Positions 56,218-63,662 of a stretch of 64,000 bases of DNA are shown here, piece by piece. This DNA comes from Cyanophora paradoxa. Taxonomy: Eukaryota; Glaucocystophyceae; Cyanophorales; Cyanophoraceae. Made by a program: the position numbers and the translations under genes. The stretch lies in contig QPMI01000127.1 of assembly GCA_004431415.1 (NCBI GenBank), positions 124,001 to 188,000 on the forward strand, given 5' to 3'. A model generated the notes under the pieces. It was not told where the DNA came from. It worked only from the letters and a program-made list of their open reading frames with translations, and made no database searches. The stretch's first letter is position 1; every line of letters starts with the position of its first letter.

Positions 56218-57068
56218 ATGTCGGCGGACTGCGGTGGGGTCGCTGGTCGAAAGCGTGGACGCTGGTGGGCATGCCGCCGCACGTCATCCCGGTGCAGCGC
56301 TCGAACCGCTTCGTCTTCCGGTGGCGACGGCAGTACTCGAGGGACGAGGATGGCATGTCGGACGAGGAGCCGCTGCAGCAGGCGGGGGAGAGCGAGGAGC
56401 GCCTCAACTCGCGCATCGTGGCGAAGGGGCAGGCGATCTACCAGCGGCAGACGCGACTGGAGGAGCTGGAGGCGGCGCGGAAGAGGGCTGCGGAGGAGGA
56501 GGCGCGGCGACAGGCGGAGGCGGCGGCAGCGGAGGCGGCAAGGGTGCAGGAGGCCGAGAGGGTGGCGAGGAAGGCAGCGGAGGAGGAGGCGGTGCGCAAG
56601 GAGCGCGAGGCGCGGGAGGCCCGGTGGAGGGAGGCGGAGCGGCGGCGTAAGGCGCAGCTCGAGCTGCGAAACGAGGCGCTGGCGATCATGAAGGACCAGT
56701 TCCCTGGGCTTCCCTGGGGCGAGCGGTCCGTCGACTTTGACGTTTCGGGGGTAACCGATCTCAACGATTCCTTCCTGGTGGTCTTCATGGCCATCTCCAG
56801 CGGCTGCGACGAGGCCTGCGCCTACGCCACCCCCCTCCGCACCGGCGGCTACCGCGCGGCCATGAACATCTACGTCGACGGCCTCATGTGGAGCAACATC
56901 CCCCTCTCCATGGATGCGTGCACGACAAGGGAGGCCGCGGTGCAGCGAGCCAGGGCCACGATCGTCTCGCTCGCACCACGAGTCGAAAACACTTTGGCCC
57001 ACTACTCCCGCCAGAAGTAACTTTTTTAGGACCCCTTTGATCCTAAGATCCTAAGATCCTATGGTCCT
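56022..57068. repeat. 41-bp inverted repeats bracketing g3 (left arm)
   Basis: 56022-56062 (starting AGGACCATAGGATCTTAGGA) and 57028-57068 are reverse complements with a single mismatch. Between them lie the g3 leader and the whole g3 gene. The inner repeats of GGATCTTA give a 3x periodic motif. Such a pair could terminate the convergent g3 and g4 transcripts, or mark a transposable or invertible unit. The second leader unit carries another close copy at about 56147-56187. The right-arm equivalent is 60655-60695 with about 61663-61703. Confidence 0.75.
56218..57020 (+). CDS. g3 left copy: long coiled-coil protein
   Basis: Comparison of arms gives a 267-residue protein (804 bases); this copy is 803 because one G is missing near 56263, which breaks the frame between residues of about 16 and 17. 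Downstream of that the frame is open: a globular start with VIPVQRSNRFVFRWRRQYSR, a continuous charged helix of about 110 residues (EELEAARKRAAEEEARRQAE), then a C-terminal globular part (TDLNDSFLVVFMAISSGCDE, GGYRAAMNIYVDGLMWSN). The stop TAA at 57018 is followed by TTTTTTAGGACC. Function unknown; the shape suggests a structural or scaffold protein. Confidence 0.65.
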
Positions 57069-57225
57069 AGGTGTAGATGTGTACTATACACTAGTTAGAA
57101 CGCTTTCCAAAATTGCAAAGAACCGTACTTCATCAGGGAAATCTGGTGCTTTCTCGCTCGCACGCCGAGCGGACTGGTGCCAATTTCTCAGAGATAAGTA
57201 AAGTAATGGGGGGATCTGGCGCGGT

Positions 57226-57624
57226 CTAGCTGGGGTCTGGGAGGGTGAGGACGACGCACTCGCGGTGGGCGCCGGACCAGTCTGCGAGGAGGCCCTCGCG
57301 GTGGGCGGCGGCGGAGAGGGCCTCGGCGGCGCGGTAGGTGCCGAAGCGGCAGGGGAGGGCGGCGGCGGGGTCTGCGAGGACGGGTGCGGCGGCGGTGGCG
57401 GGTGCGCCGCAGAAGACGCCGGAGCCGCGGCGGTGGCGTGCGACCTCGTACCAGCGGGCGGAGGCGTCGGGGTGGCCTGCGAGGTGCCAGGCGGCGGGGC
57501 CGAGCTCGGGGGAGTCGTGGATGTCGGTGTAGAGCGCGACGCCCTGGCGGGTTAGCCGCAAACGGACGCGCTGGAGGCGGTCGCGCCAGCGGGCGTCGAG
57601 GCGGGGGTCGCTGAGCCAGTCCAT
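57226..57624 (-). CDS. g4 left copy: 132-residue protein of unknown function
   Basis: Same as 60099-60497 in the other arm, with no difference in length (399 bases). The protein starts MDWLSDPRLDARWRDRLQRV and has RWYEVARHRRGSGVFCG and a helical, Ala-rich C-terminus. It has no membrane segment and is soluble in appearance. It is the last gene of the outward-reading set and converges on g3 with 205 bases between stops. Its leader CGCGCCTCCCAGTAGGC is a weak version of the element found before g5-g7. Confidence 0.65.
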   Translation of the reverse strand: MDWLSDPRLDARWRDRLQRVRLRLTRQGVALYTDIHDSPELGPAAWHLAGHPDASARWYEVARHRRGSGVFCGAPATAAAPVLADPAAALPCRFGTYRAAEALSAAAHREGLLADWSGAHRECVVLTLPDPS

Positions 57625-57674
57625 GCCTACTGGGAGGCGCGGGAAGCGGGGCGCGGGGGCCGACCGCGGCGGCT

Positions 57675-57884
57675 CTAGTCGTCCGTGGCCATCATGCCCG
57701 CGCCCATGAGCAGGAGGACGCCGACGGCCGTGCCGATGCCGGCGCCGGCGCCCTTGCCGTGGCTCCACGCGCCGGTCGTTTCGTCGCGCGTCGCGTACGC
57801 GGTGCCGACGCCGGCCGCGACGCCGGCGGGGATGCAGAGGGCGAGCCCGGCGAGCATGATCTTTTCGGTGATGCTGAAGCCCAT
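57675..57884 (-). CDS. g5 left copy: small two-helix membrane protein
   Basis: 69 residues, identical to 59839-60048. The first hydrophobic helix is IMLAGLALCIPAGVAAGVGT, then a polar loop ATRDETTGAWSHGKG, then a second helix GAGIGTAVGVLLLMGAGMMA. Related to g6 and g7 (same layout and a D-x-x-T-x-x-W-S-H-G loop in g5 and g7). The leader is TTTTTTCGCGTCCCAG, 14-20 bases before the ATG. Confidence 0.7.
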   Translation of the reverse strand: MGFSITEKIMLAGLALCIPAGVAAGVGTAYATRDETTGAWSHGKGAGAGIGTAVGVLLLMGAGMMATDD

Positions 57885-57928
57885 GGCGCTTTACACCTGG
57901 GACGCGAAAAAAGGCCCGACCGCGGCGC

Positions 57929-58154
57929 TCAGACCTGCCCAGGCCGGGCACCTTCACGCCGGCATTGAGCGCGCCGCTGCCGTAGAGGCGGCCATGGCGA
58001 TGATGGCGCCGATGACGGTGCCCGACACCCCGCCCCAGATGTGCTTCGTCTTCGTCGACTCGTCGCCCAGCGAGTAGTGCACCGCGACGCCCGAGCCCGT
58101 GCCGATGGCCAGGCCGGCCAGGAGGCAGAGGGCGACCTTCGTGGAGGTCTTCAT
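57929..58154 (-). CDS. g6 left copy: small two-helix membrane protein, frameshifted
   Basis: The intact version is at 59567-59794 (228 bases); here there are 226, with one C missing near 57985 and one G near 57945, so the end of the reading frame is scrambled. The helices VALCLLAGLAIGTGSGVAV and GTVIGAIIAMAA are still encoded before the break. Homopolymer error is the likely cause. Confidence 0.6.
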
Positions 58155-58189
58155 CGCTATACCCTGGGCGCCGGAAAAAAGGACCCGGG

Positions 58190-58461
58190 CTACAGCTGGG
58201 AGTAGAGGGCGGCGCTCGCGAGGGCAGCGGCCGCCGCCTTGGCCTTCGGCGTCGTCGACTCGGTGGTCGCCGCCAGGATGACCGCGGTAGCGATCATGGT
58301 GACGATCCCGCCAATGATCCCAAGGTGGCGCCCATGCCGTGGCTCCACTTCTTGGTGTTCTTGTCGCGCATGCCGTAGGACGTGCCCAGGCCGATGGCCA
58401 CGCCGCCCGCAACGCCCACGCCCGCAACGATGTACAAATAGACCCTGTCGTCAAGCTTCAT
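58190..58461 (-). CDS. g7 left copy: small two-helix membrane protein, frameshifted
   Basis: The intact version is at 59259-59531 (273 bases); this copy has 272 because one G is missing in the TTGGGGATC run near 58320, which breaks the frame in the second helix. The first helix and the loop MRDKNTKKWSHGMG are intact. It is the first gene reading left from the central hairpin. Confidence 0.6.
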
Positions 58462-59258
58462 CGCCACACACCCCTGGGCGCCGGAAAAAAGCGAGCGCCG
58501 ACCCCCGCCCCGGCCCCCGCACCCCGAGCGTGCTATGGTCGACCCCTCCCGCACCCCTCCCAGAGGCCTCCCCGACCGCTGTCCCACTGTACTGTGGGTA
58601 CGGAGGCCTTCGTGTGGGTGGTACCCCCCCTCTCTACGCACCAGGCGCCTAGCCGTCCGGTCTCCGACCCCTGCCCACCCCTCGGACACCCCCGAAAAGC
58701 AGGTCGGGCGACCCGAATGAGCCCCGGGCCGCGTGGGGCGGCCCTCCCCCTCGAAAGAGGCCCGAGCAGGCAGATTGCACCCGATGGGGCCGGTCCCACC
58801 GAGGGGAGGCCGCCCCCACCCGGCGCCCCGGGGGTGCATCCCCTCTTACCACTTCTGAAGTGGTAAGAGGGGATGCACCCCCCGGGGCGCCGGGTGGGGG
58901 GCGGCCTCCCCCTCGGTGGGACCGGCCCCATCGGGTGCAATCTGCCTGCTCGGGGCCTCTTTCGAGGGGGAGGGGCCGCCCCACGCGGCCCGGGGCTCAT
59001 TCGGGTCGCCCGACCTGCTTTTCGGGGGGTGTCCGAGGGGTGGGGCAGGGGTCGGAGACCGGGACGGCTAGGCGCCTGGTGCGTAGAGAGGGGGGGTACC
59101 ACCCACACGAAGGCCTCCGTACCCACAGTACAGTGGGACAGCGGTCGGGGAGGCCTCTGGGAGGGGTGCGGGAGGGGTCGACCATAGCACGCTCGGGGTG
59201 CGGGGGCCGGGGCGGGGGTCGGCGCTCGCTTTTTTCCGGCGCCCAGGGGTGTGTGGCG
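58462..59258. promoter_or_regulatory. Central 0.8-kb palindrome, bidirectional leader of g7 genes
   Basis: Two inverted 0.4-kb halves meet at 58856 with a one-base loop. They hold no convincing gene; open frames here are GC-rich mirror images on both strands. Because g7 starts at both outer borders, the segment must drive both g7 sets. It has direct GC-rich strings but no obvious TATA box. As a single strand it would fold into a very long hairpin, as expected for the joined ends of a hairpin-terminated linear DNA. Confidence 0.55.
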
Positions 59259-59531
59259 ATGAAGCTTGACGACAGGGTCTATTTGTACATCGTTGCGGGC
59301 GTGGGCGTTGCGGGCGGCGTGGCCATCGGCCTGGGCACGTCCTACGGCATGCGCGACAAGAACACCAAGAAGTGGAGCCACGGCATGGGCGCCACCTTGG
59401 GGATCATTGGCGGGATCGTCACCATGATCGCTACCGCGGTCATCCTGGCGGCGACCACCGAGTCGACGACGCCGAAGGCCAAGGCGGCGGCCGCTGCCCT
59501 CGCGAGCGCCGCCCTCTACTCCCAGCTGTAG
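59259..59531 (+). CDS. g7 right copy: 90-residue two-helix membrane protein
   Basis: It begins MKLDDRVYLYIVAGVGVAGG. Helix 1 spans about residues 8-28 (YLYIVAGVGVAGGVAIGLGT) and ends at a polar loop SYGMRDKNTKKWSHGMG; helix 2 covers TLGIIGGIVTMIATAVILAA. The C-terminus TTPKAKAAAAALASAALYSQ is basic then Ala-rich, possibly a third amphipathic helix. Leader: TTTTTTCCGGCGCCCAGGGG then 10 bases and ATG. It is the first gene to the right of the central hairpin and is followed after 35 bases by g6. Function unknown; small paired-helix proteins of this type can be membrane-remodelling, holin-like or virion-membrane proteins, which is only analogy. Confidence 0.75.
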   Translation: MKLDDRVYLYIVAGVGVAGGVAIGLGTSYGMRDKNTKKWSHGMGATLGIIGGIVTMIATAVILAATTESTTPKAKAAAAALASAALYSQL

Positions 59532-59566
59532 CCCGGGTCCTTTTTTCCGGCGCCCAGGGTATAGCG
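59532..59566 (+). promoter_or_regulatory. T-run / CGGCGCCCAG pre-start element of g6
   Basis: The 35-base spacer holds TTTTTTCCGGCGCCCAGGGT. The same block stands before g7 (about 59230-59250) and, as TTTTTTCGCGTCCCAG, before g5 (about 59811-59826). A T run followed by C-rich sequence and CAG resembles a 3' splice (trans-splicing) acceptor; alternatively it is a combined terminator and promoter of compact viral-type genes. Confidence 0.55.
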
Positions 59567-59794
59567 ATGAAGACCTCCACGAAGGTCGCCCTCTGCCTCC
59601 TGGCCGGCCTGGCCATCGGCACGGGCTCGGGCGTCGCGGTGCACTACTCGCTGGGCGACGAGTCGACGAAGACGAAGCACATCTGGGGCGGGGTGTCGGG
59701 CACCGTCATCGGCGCCATCATCGCCATGGCCGCCCTCTACGGCAGCGGCGCGCTCAATGCCGGCGTGAAGGTGCCCGGCCTGGGGCAGGTCTGA
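59567..59794 (+). CDS. g6 right copy: 75-residue two-helix membrane protein
   Basis: MKTSTKVALCLLAGLAIGTG opens with a helix, the polar loop reads HYSLGDESTKTKHIWGG, and the second helix is VSGTVIGAIIAMAALYGSG. The glycine-zipper-like spacing (GxxxG) in both helices is shared with g5 and g7. Leader: TTTTTTCCGGCGCCCAGGGT then ATAGCG and ATG. The spacing from the g7 stop is 35 bases, so the genes form a tight array. The basic N-terminus plus long first helix could also be a signal anchor. Confidence 0.75.
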   Translation: MKTSTKVALCLLAGLAIGTGSGVAVHYSLGDESTKTKHIWGGVSGTVIGAIIAMAALYGSGALNAGVKVPGLGQV

Positions 59795-59838
59795 GCGCCG
59801 CGGTCGGGCCTTTTTTCGCGTCCCAGGTGTAAAGCGCC

Positions 59839-60048
59839 ATGGGCTTCAGCATCACCGAAAAGATCATGCTCGCCGGGCTCGCCCTCTGCATCCCCGCCGG
59901 CGTCGCGGCCGGCGTCGGCACCGCGTACGCGACGCGCGACGAAACGACCGGCGCGTGGAGCCACGGCAAGGGCGCCGGCGCCGGCATCGGCACGGCCGTC
60001 GGCGTCCTCCTGCTCATGGGCGCGGGCATGATGGCCACGGACGACTAG
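59839..60048 (+). CDS. g5 right copy: 69-residue two-helix membrane protein
   Basis: Begins MGFSITEKIMLAGLALCIPA. Helix, polar loop with TRDETTGAWSHGKG, helix, and short acidic end MATDD. The loop aligns with the g7 loop residue by residue around Asp, Thr, Trp, Ser, His, Gly, so g5 and g7 are paralogues and g6 a more distant one. Gly2 after Met with Ser4 could allow N-myristoylation, though this is weak. The gene starts 44 bases after g6. Confidence 0.75.
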   Translation: MGFSITEKIMLAGLALCIPAGVAAGVGTAYATRDETTGAWSHGKGAGAGIGTAVGVLLLMGAGMMATDD

Positions 60049-60098
60049 AGCCGCCGCGGTCGGCCCCCGCGCCCCGCTTCCCGCGCCTCCCAGTAGGC

Positions 60099-60497
60099 AT
60101 GGACTGGCTCAGCGACCCCCGCCTCGACGCCCGCTGGCGCGACCGCCTCCAGCGCGTCCGTTTGCGGCTAACCCGCCAGGGCGTCGCGCTCTACACCGAC
60201 ATCCACGACTCCCCCGAGCTCGGCCCCGCCGCCTGGCACCTCGCAGGCCACCCCGACGCCTCCGCCCGCTGGTACGAGGTCGCACGCCACCGCCGCGGCT
60301 CCGGCGTCTTCTGCGGCGCACCCGCCACCGCCGCCGCACCCGTCCTCGCAGACCCCGCCGCCGCCCTCCCCTGCCGCTTCGGCACCTACCGCGCCGCCGA
60401 GGCCCTCTCCGCCGCCGCCCACCGCGAGGGCCTCCTCGCAGACTGGTCCGGCGCCCACCGCGAGTGCGTCGTCCTCACCCTCCCAGACCCCAGCTAG
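60099..60497 (+). CDS. g4 right copy: 132-residue protein of unknown function
   Basis: Predicted soluble, Arg- and Ala-rich protein: MDWLSDPRLDARWRDRLQRV, then LTRQGVALYTDIHDSPELGP, RWYEVARHRRGSGVFCGAP, and a C-terminal helix YRAAEALSAAAHREGLLADW. No known fold recognised. Start chosen at the first ATG after the CCTCCCAGTAGGC leader; longer in-frame starts would overlap g5. It converges with g3; 205 bases separate the stops and include a 41-bp repeat. Confidence 0.7.
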   Translation: MDWLSDPRLDARWRDRLQRVRLRLTRQGVALYTDIHDSPELGPAAWHLAGHPDASARWYEVARHRRGSGVFCGAPATAAAPVLADPAAALPCRFGTYRAAEALSAAAHREGLLADWSGAHRECVVLTLPDPS

Positions 60498-60702
60498 ACC
60501 GCGCCAGATCCCCCCATTACTTTACTTATCTCTGAGAAATTGGCACCAGTCCGCTCGGCGTGCGAGCGAGAAAGCACCAGATTTCCCTGATGAAGTACGG
60601 TTCTTTGCAATTTTGGAAAGCGTTCTAACTAGTGTATAGTACACATCTACACCTAGGACCATAGGATCTTAGGATCTTAGGATCAAAGGGGTCCTAAAAA
60701 AG

Positions 60703-61503
60703 TTACTTCTGGCGGGAGTAGTGGGCCAAAGTGTTTTCGACTCGTGGTGCGAGCGAGACGATCGTGGCCCTGGCTCGCTGCACCGCGGCCTCCCTTGTCG
60801 TGCACGCATCCATGGAGAGGGGATGTTGCTCCACATGAGGCCGTCGACGTAGATGTTCATGGCCGCGCGGTAGCCGCCGGTGCGGAGGGGGTGGCGTAGG
60901 CGCAGGCCTCGTCGCAGCCGCTGGAGATGGCCATGAAGACCACCAGGAAGGAATCGTTGAGATCGGTTACCCCGAAACGTCAAAGTCGACGGACCGCTCG
61001 CCCCAGGGAAGCCCAGGGAACTGGTCCTTCATGATCGCCAGCGCCTCGTTTCGCAGCTCGAGCTGCGCCTTACGCCGCCGCTCCGCCTCCCTCCACCGGG
61101 CCTCCCGCGCCTCGCGCTCCTTGCGCACCGCCTCCTCCTCCGCTGCCTTCCTCGCCACCCTCTCGGCCTCCTGCACCCTTGCCGCCTCCGCTGCCGCCGC
61201 CTCCGCCTGTCGCCGCGCCTCCTCCTCCGCAGCCCTCTTCCGCGCCGCCTCCAGCTCCTCCAGTCGCGTCTGCCGCTGGTAGATCGCCTGCCCCTTCGCC
61301 ACGATGCGCGAGTTGAGGCGCTCCTCGCTCTCCCCCGCCTGCTGCAGCGGCTCCTCGTCCGACATGCCATCCTCGTCCCTCGAGTACTGCCGTCGCCACC
61401 GGAAGACGAAGCGGTTCGAGCGCTGCACCGGGATGACGTGCGGCGGCATGCCCACCCAGCGTCCACGCTTTCGACCAGCGACCCCACCGCAGTCCGCCGA
61501 CAT
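60703..61503 (-). CDS. g3 right copy: long coiled-coil protein, C-terminal frameshifts
   Basis: The N-terminal 170 residues are intact here, including the stretch lost in the left copy. Three single-base losses (in C/G runs at about 60830, 60888 and 60974) disrupt the last third, which is intact in the left copy; total 801 instead of 804 bases. The two damaged copies complement each other exactly, which argues for random homopolymer errors in a gene that is really 267 codons long. Domain layout as described for the left copy: short globular N-terminus, Glu/Ala/Arg-rich coiled coil, globular C-terminus. Confidence 0.65.
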
Positions 61504-61586
61504 GGTACCTGGGCCAGGTAGGAGTTTTGGTCCAGGACCCTTATGATCCTAAGATCCTAAGATCCTATGATCCTCGTGCCTTAAGT

Positions 61587-61628
61587 TTACTGGGCCCGAC
61601 CGGCGACCCCACCGCAGTCCGCCGACAT
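61587..61628 (-). other. Mini-ORF in duplicated g3 leader (right arm)
   Basis: Thirteen codons opening with the same eleven residues as g3 (MSADCGGVAGR) and then AQ and stop. It results from the 125-base tandem duplication that copied the g3 start. The same frame is at 56093-56134 in the left arm. It may be an upstream ORF rather than a gene. Confidence 0.45.
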
Positions 61629-61904
61629 GGTACCTGGGCCAGGTAGGAGTTTTGGTCCAGGACCCCTATGATCCTAAGATCCTAAGATCCTATGGTCCTC
61701 GCACCTTAAGTTTACTGGACCCTTCGGCCAGCGGCGCGCCCTTTTTAGGCCGCCCCCGAACCGCCCCCGCCCCCGCACCCAGGGGTGGTTCCGGGTCCGT
61801 CGCCAACCCGACAAGCTAACCCAGCTAACCCCACCAGCTAAACCGACCAGCCAACCCGAGCCCGCCAACCCGAGCCCACCCCAACCGGATTCTGATTGTA
61901 AATT

Positions 61905-62411
61905 CTACACATTGCGAGACAGCAGTGACTTTGCAAAGTCCAGGACGGCCGCCGCCTGCACTACAGCGTCCCCGTACGCTTGCAGCGCCCGCCCCCGCTC
62001 CTGCTGAAGGTCGTCCTGAGGTGGCACTGCGACAGGCGGACTTGGCGCCTGCTCCTTGGGCGCCTCCACCCGCTCCTTGACAGACGTTGGCTCCTTCTCC
62101 GGCACAACGTTGGCGTTTCTGTCGAACTTGACGCGCAGAACCTTGTTTCCCCATGAGCGCTGCCTGTCGATCTCCGCCTGGACGGCAGGGCCAAGCTCCT
62201 CGATCTTGTCCTTGCTCGCCAGCGCCACCGGGATCCGCCCCACGTGGCTTGGCTGGCCCAGTATTCGGAAGTAAGCCCAGTCGCCGGGCGGCAGGCTCGC
62301 GTACAGCCCCATCGGAAGCTTGTAGGCGTGGCGGTCGACGACGCGCGGTTTGCGCTTGCCCTCCTTGCTGCCACATGAGCGCTTGCGCTTCTTGACAGTC
62401 GCGTCCGCCAT
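61905..62411 (-). CDS. g2 right copy: 168-residue basic protein
   Basis: Encodes the same product as 55312-55818. Basic N-terminus (KKRKRSCGSKEGKRKPR), central domain with DWAYFRILGQPSHVGRIPVA and DRQRSWGNKVLRVKFDRNAN, Pro-rich linker, short C-terminal helix. It may bind DNA or RNA given the basic stretch, but no domain is recognised. Stop TAG is followed by AT-rich sequence and by the iterons that precede g3. Confidence 0.7.
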   Translation of the reverse strand: MADATVKKRKRSCGSKEGKRKPRVVDRHAYKLPMGLYASLPPGDWAYFRILGQPSHVGRIPVALASKDKIEELGPAVQAEIDRQRSWGNKVLRVKFDRNANVVPEKEPTSVKERVEAPKEQAPSPPVAVPPQDDLQQERGRALQAYGDAVVQAAAVLDFAKSLLSRNV

Positions 62412-62643
62412 TGCGCCACCCAGAGTGAGCCCGCCCCGCTCGCCCGCCCCTATAAAGCCGCCCCGAACCGCCCCCGTCCCCGCACCCAGGGGTGGTTCCG
62501 GGTCCGTCGCCAACCCGAGCCGCCAACCCCAGCCGCCAACCCCAGCCGCCAACCCGAGCCCGCCAACCCGAGCGCACCCCAGCTTGGCAGAGGAAGGAGC
62601 ACTTTATTCGAATATCTCAAATCTCTCTACGTGCACAGCGTGC

Positions 62644-63192
62644 TTACAAATCAGCAGGCTGAGGGTTGACGGGGTCGTTCCAAGTCGGGTTCGCGTCACA
62701 GCCGAAGATGAAAGTAGCGCAGCGGGGTTTACGGAAGTGGGTGCGTGGATACGGCAGCTCGATCGGGCCGCCTTCAGGCCACTCCGAGCGCCACTCGCAC
62801 CCCAGCCCCCCAAGGATGCCACGGATGCGCTCCTCGTCCGTGATTGGAGCACGGTTCGTCTTCTCGCACCACTCGCGGTACAGGTCGAGCAGGTCCTCCT
62901 TTCGGATATACCACTTCTTGTAAGTGCGGTCGTCCCGTGTAATCGTGGCATCCAGCTCAACCTTGATGCGCCCGGTCTGCATGAAAGAGGCAAAGCAGCC
63001 CTCCGGTTGCGCCGCCAGCTTCCGTGCACGCGCCCCGCGCTCCAGAGCTGCGTCGTAGGCGCAGCGCCTCTTCTTGACCTCGGTCTCCAGGGCCCGCACC
63101 TCCGCTTGAGCTTGCTCGGAGCGCTTGATGACTTCCATCATCTCCTCGAAGGTTGTCGCAATCTCGCGCTCAGCGCCCTCGATGTCCGCCAT
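62644..63192 (-). CDS. g1 right copy: 182-residue coiled-coil protein with D5/P4-helicase-type winged-helix signature
   Basis: This is the intact copy. The N-terminal 60 residues form a coiled coil (EIATTFEEMMEVIKRSEQAQ). The C-terminal half has KEDLLDLYREWCEKTNRAPI then TDEERIRGILGGLGC, which follows the pattern (Leu-x-x-x-Tyr-x-x-Trp-Cys, then Pro-Leu/Ile-Ser/Thr and a helix) of the winged-helix module at the C-terminus of D5/P4-type primase-helicases; the helicase itself is missing. It ends FIFGCDANPTWNDPVNP. The start is placed at 63192 because CTCACTCTGGGCGGCGCG precedes it exactly as in g2; an in-frame ATG at 63342 would add 50 low-complexity residues. Role in replication or DNA binding is inference. 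Confidence 0.65.
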   Translation of the reverse strand: MADIEGAEREIATTFEEMMEVIKRSEQAQAEVRALETEVKKRRCAYDAALERGARARKLAAQPEGCFASFMQTGRIKVELDATITRDDRTYKKWYIRKEDLLDLYREWCEKTNRAPITDEERIRGILGGLGCEWRSEWPEGGPIELPYPRTHFRKPRCATFIFGCDANPTWNDPVNPQPADL

Positions 63193-63586
63193 CGCGCCGC
63201 CCAGAGTGAGCCCGCCCCGCCCGTCCCGGGCCCCCCAGCCCCGCACTGCCGCCAGAATCACCCCAGCCAGGGCCACCCGGGCCGATTCCCCGCGTCGCCG
63301 TACCCCCACCACGCCGCGCAACCCCATTCGTCCGTTTTTCACGCCCCGTCCAGGGCACCCCCACCCCGCTCAATAGCCCGCCAATCGCAACTCAATAGGC
63401 ATATATTCGGGTATATGTCCATTCACAGGGTGTATACATATACGCATACCGCGCGTCCCCGTCACAATCACCCCCCCTCCCCGTGCCTCCCCGCACCCGT
63501 ACCCCCGCACGCCTCGCCCCCACCCGCCCCCCGGTCGCTCCCAGGGGGGGTACCACCACCCTCGAAAAACGCAGGGTATTAGGACG

Positions 63587-63662
63587 ACAACCTTAGTCAC
63601 GACGCTCGCTCACGGTAAGAACCACGGTTTCTACGGTCGTGGGACCAGTGGGCTAAGGTTGT
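63587..63662. repeat. Imperfect stem-loop abutting the right edge of the element
   Basis: GACAACCTTAG near 63587 pairs with CTAAGGTTGTC near 63652-63662, and an inner CACGAC/GTCGTG pair extends the stem. The left foot overlaps the last five bases of the right arm (GACAA), and the right foot regenerates TTGTC, the first bases of the left arm. No equivalent exists on the left side. It may be a pre-existing hairpin used as insertion site, or a remnant of the element end. Confidence 0.5.

Larger units (their letters stand above)
54136..63591. mobile_element. 9.46-kb inverted (head-to-head) duplication of an intronless seven-gene cassette
   Basis: The left arm begins TTGTCGTCCTAATACCCTGCG at 54136; the right arm ends with its reverse complement at 63591. 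The arms are about 4.73 kb each and meet at 58856 with a single unpaired base (CTTACCACTTC-T-GAAGTGGTAAG). Outside both limits the flanks differ, so the ends are defined. I found no base substitution between arms, only single-base length differences in homopolymers. Gene order per arm, outer to centre: g1, g2, g3 pointing inward; g4, g5, g6, g7 pointing outward from the centre. All genes are intronless, unlike the split genes to the left. No polymerase, transposase, integrase or capsid protein was recognised and no clear target-site duplication was seen. It is either an integrated dimer of a hairpin-ended or satellite-like replicon, or an assembly artefact. Confidence 0.7.

Noticed and set aside
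58533-59381. Long ORFs across the central palindrome on both strands
   Set aside because: They are mirror images of each other, low in complexity and antisense to g7; no start context like that of the real cassette genes.
54136-63591. Interpretation as a simple missed-adapter fold-back read
   Set aside because: A pure fold-back would continue the palindrome into the flanks; here both outer flanks differ. The artefact is not fully excluded, so it remains a caveat rather than the call.
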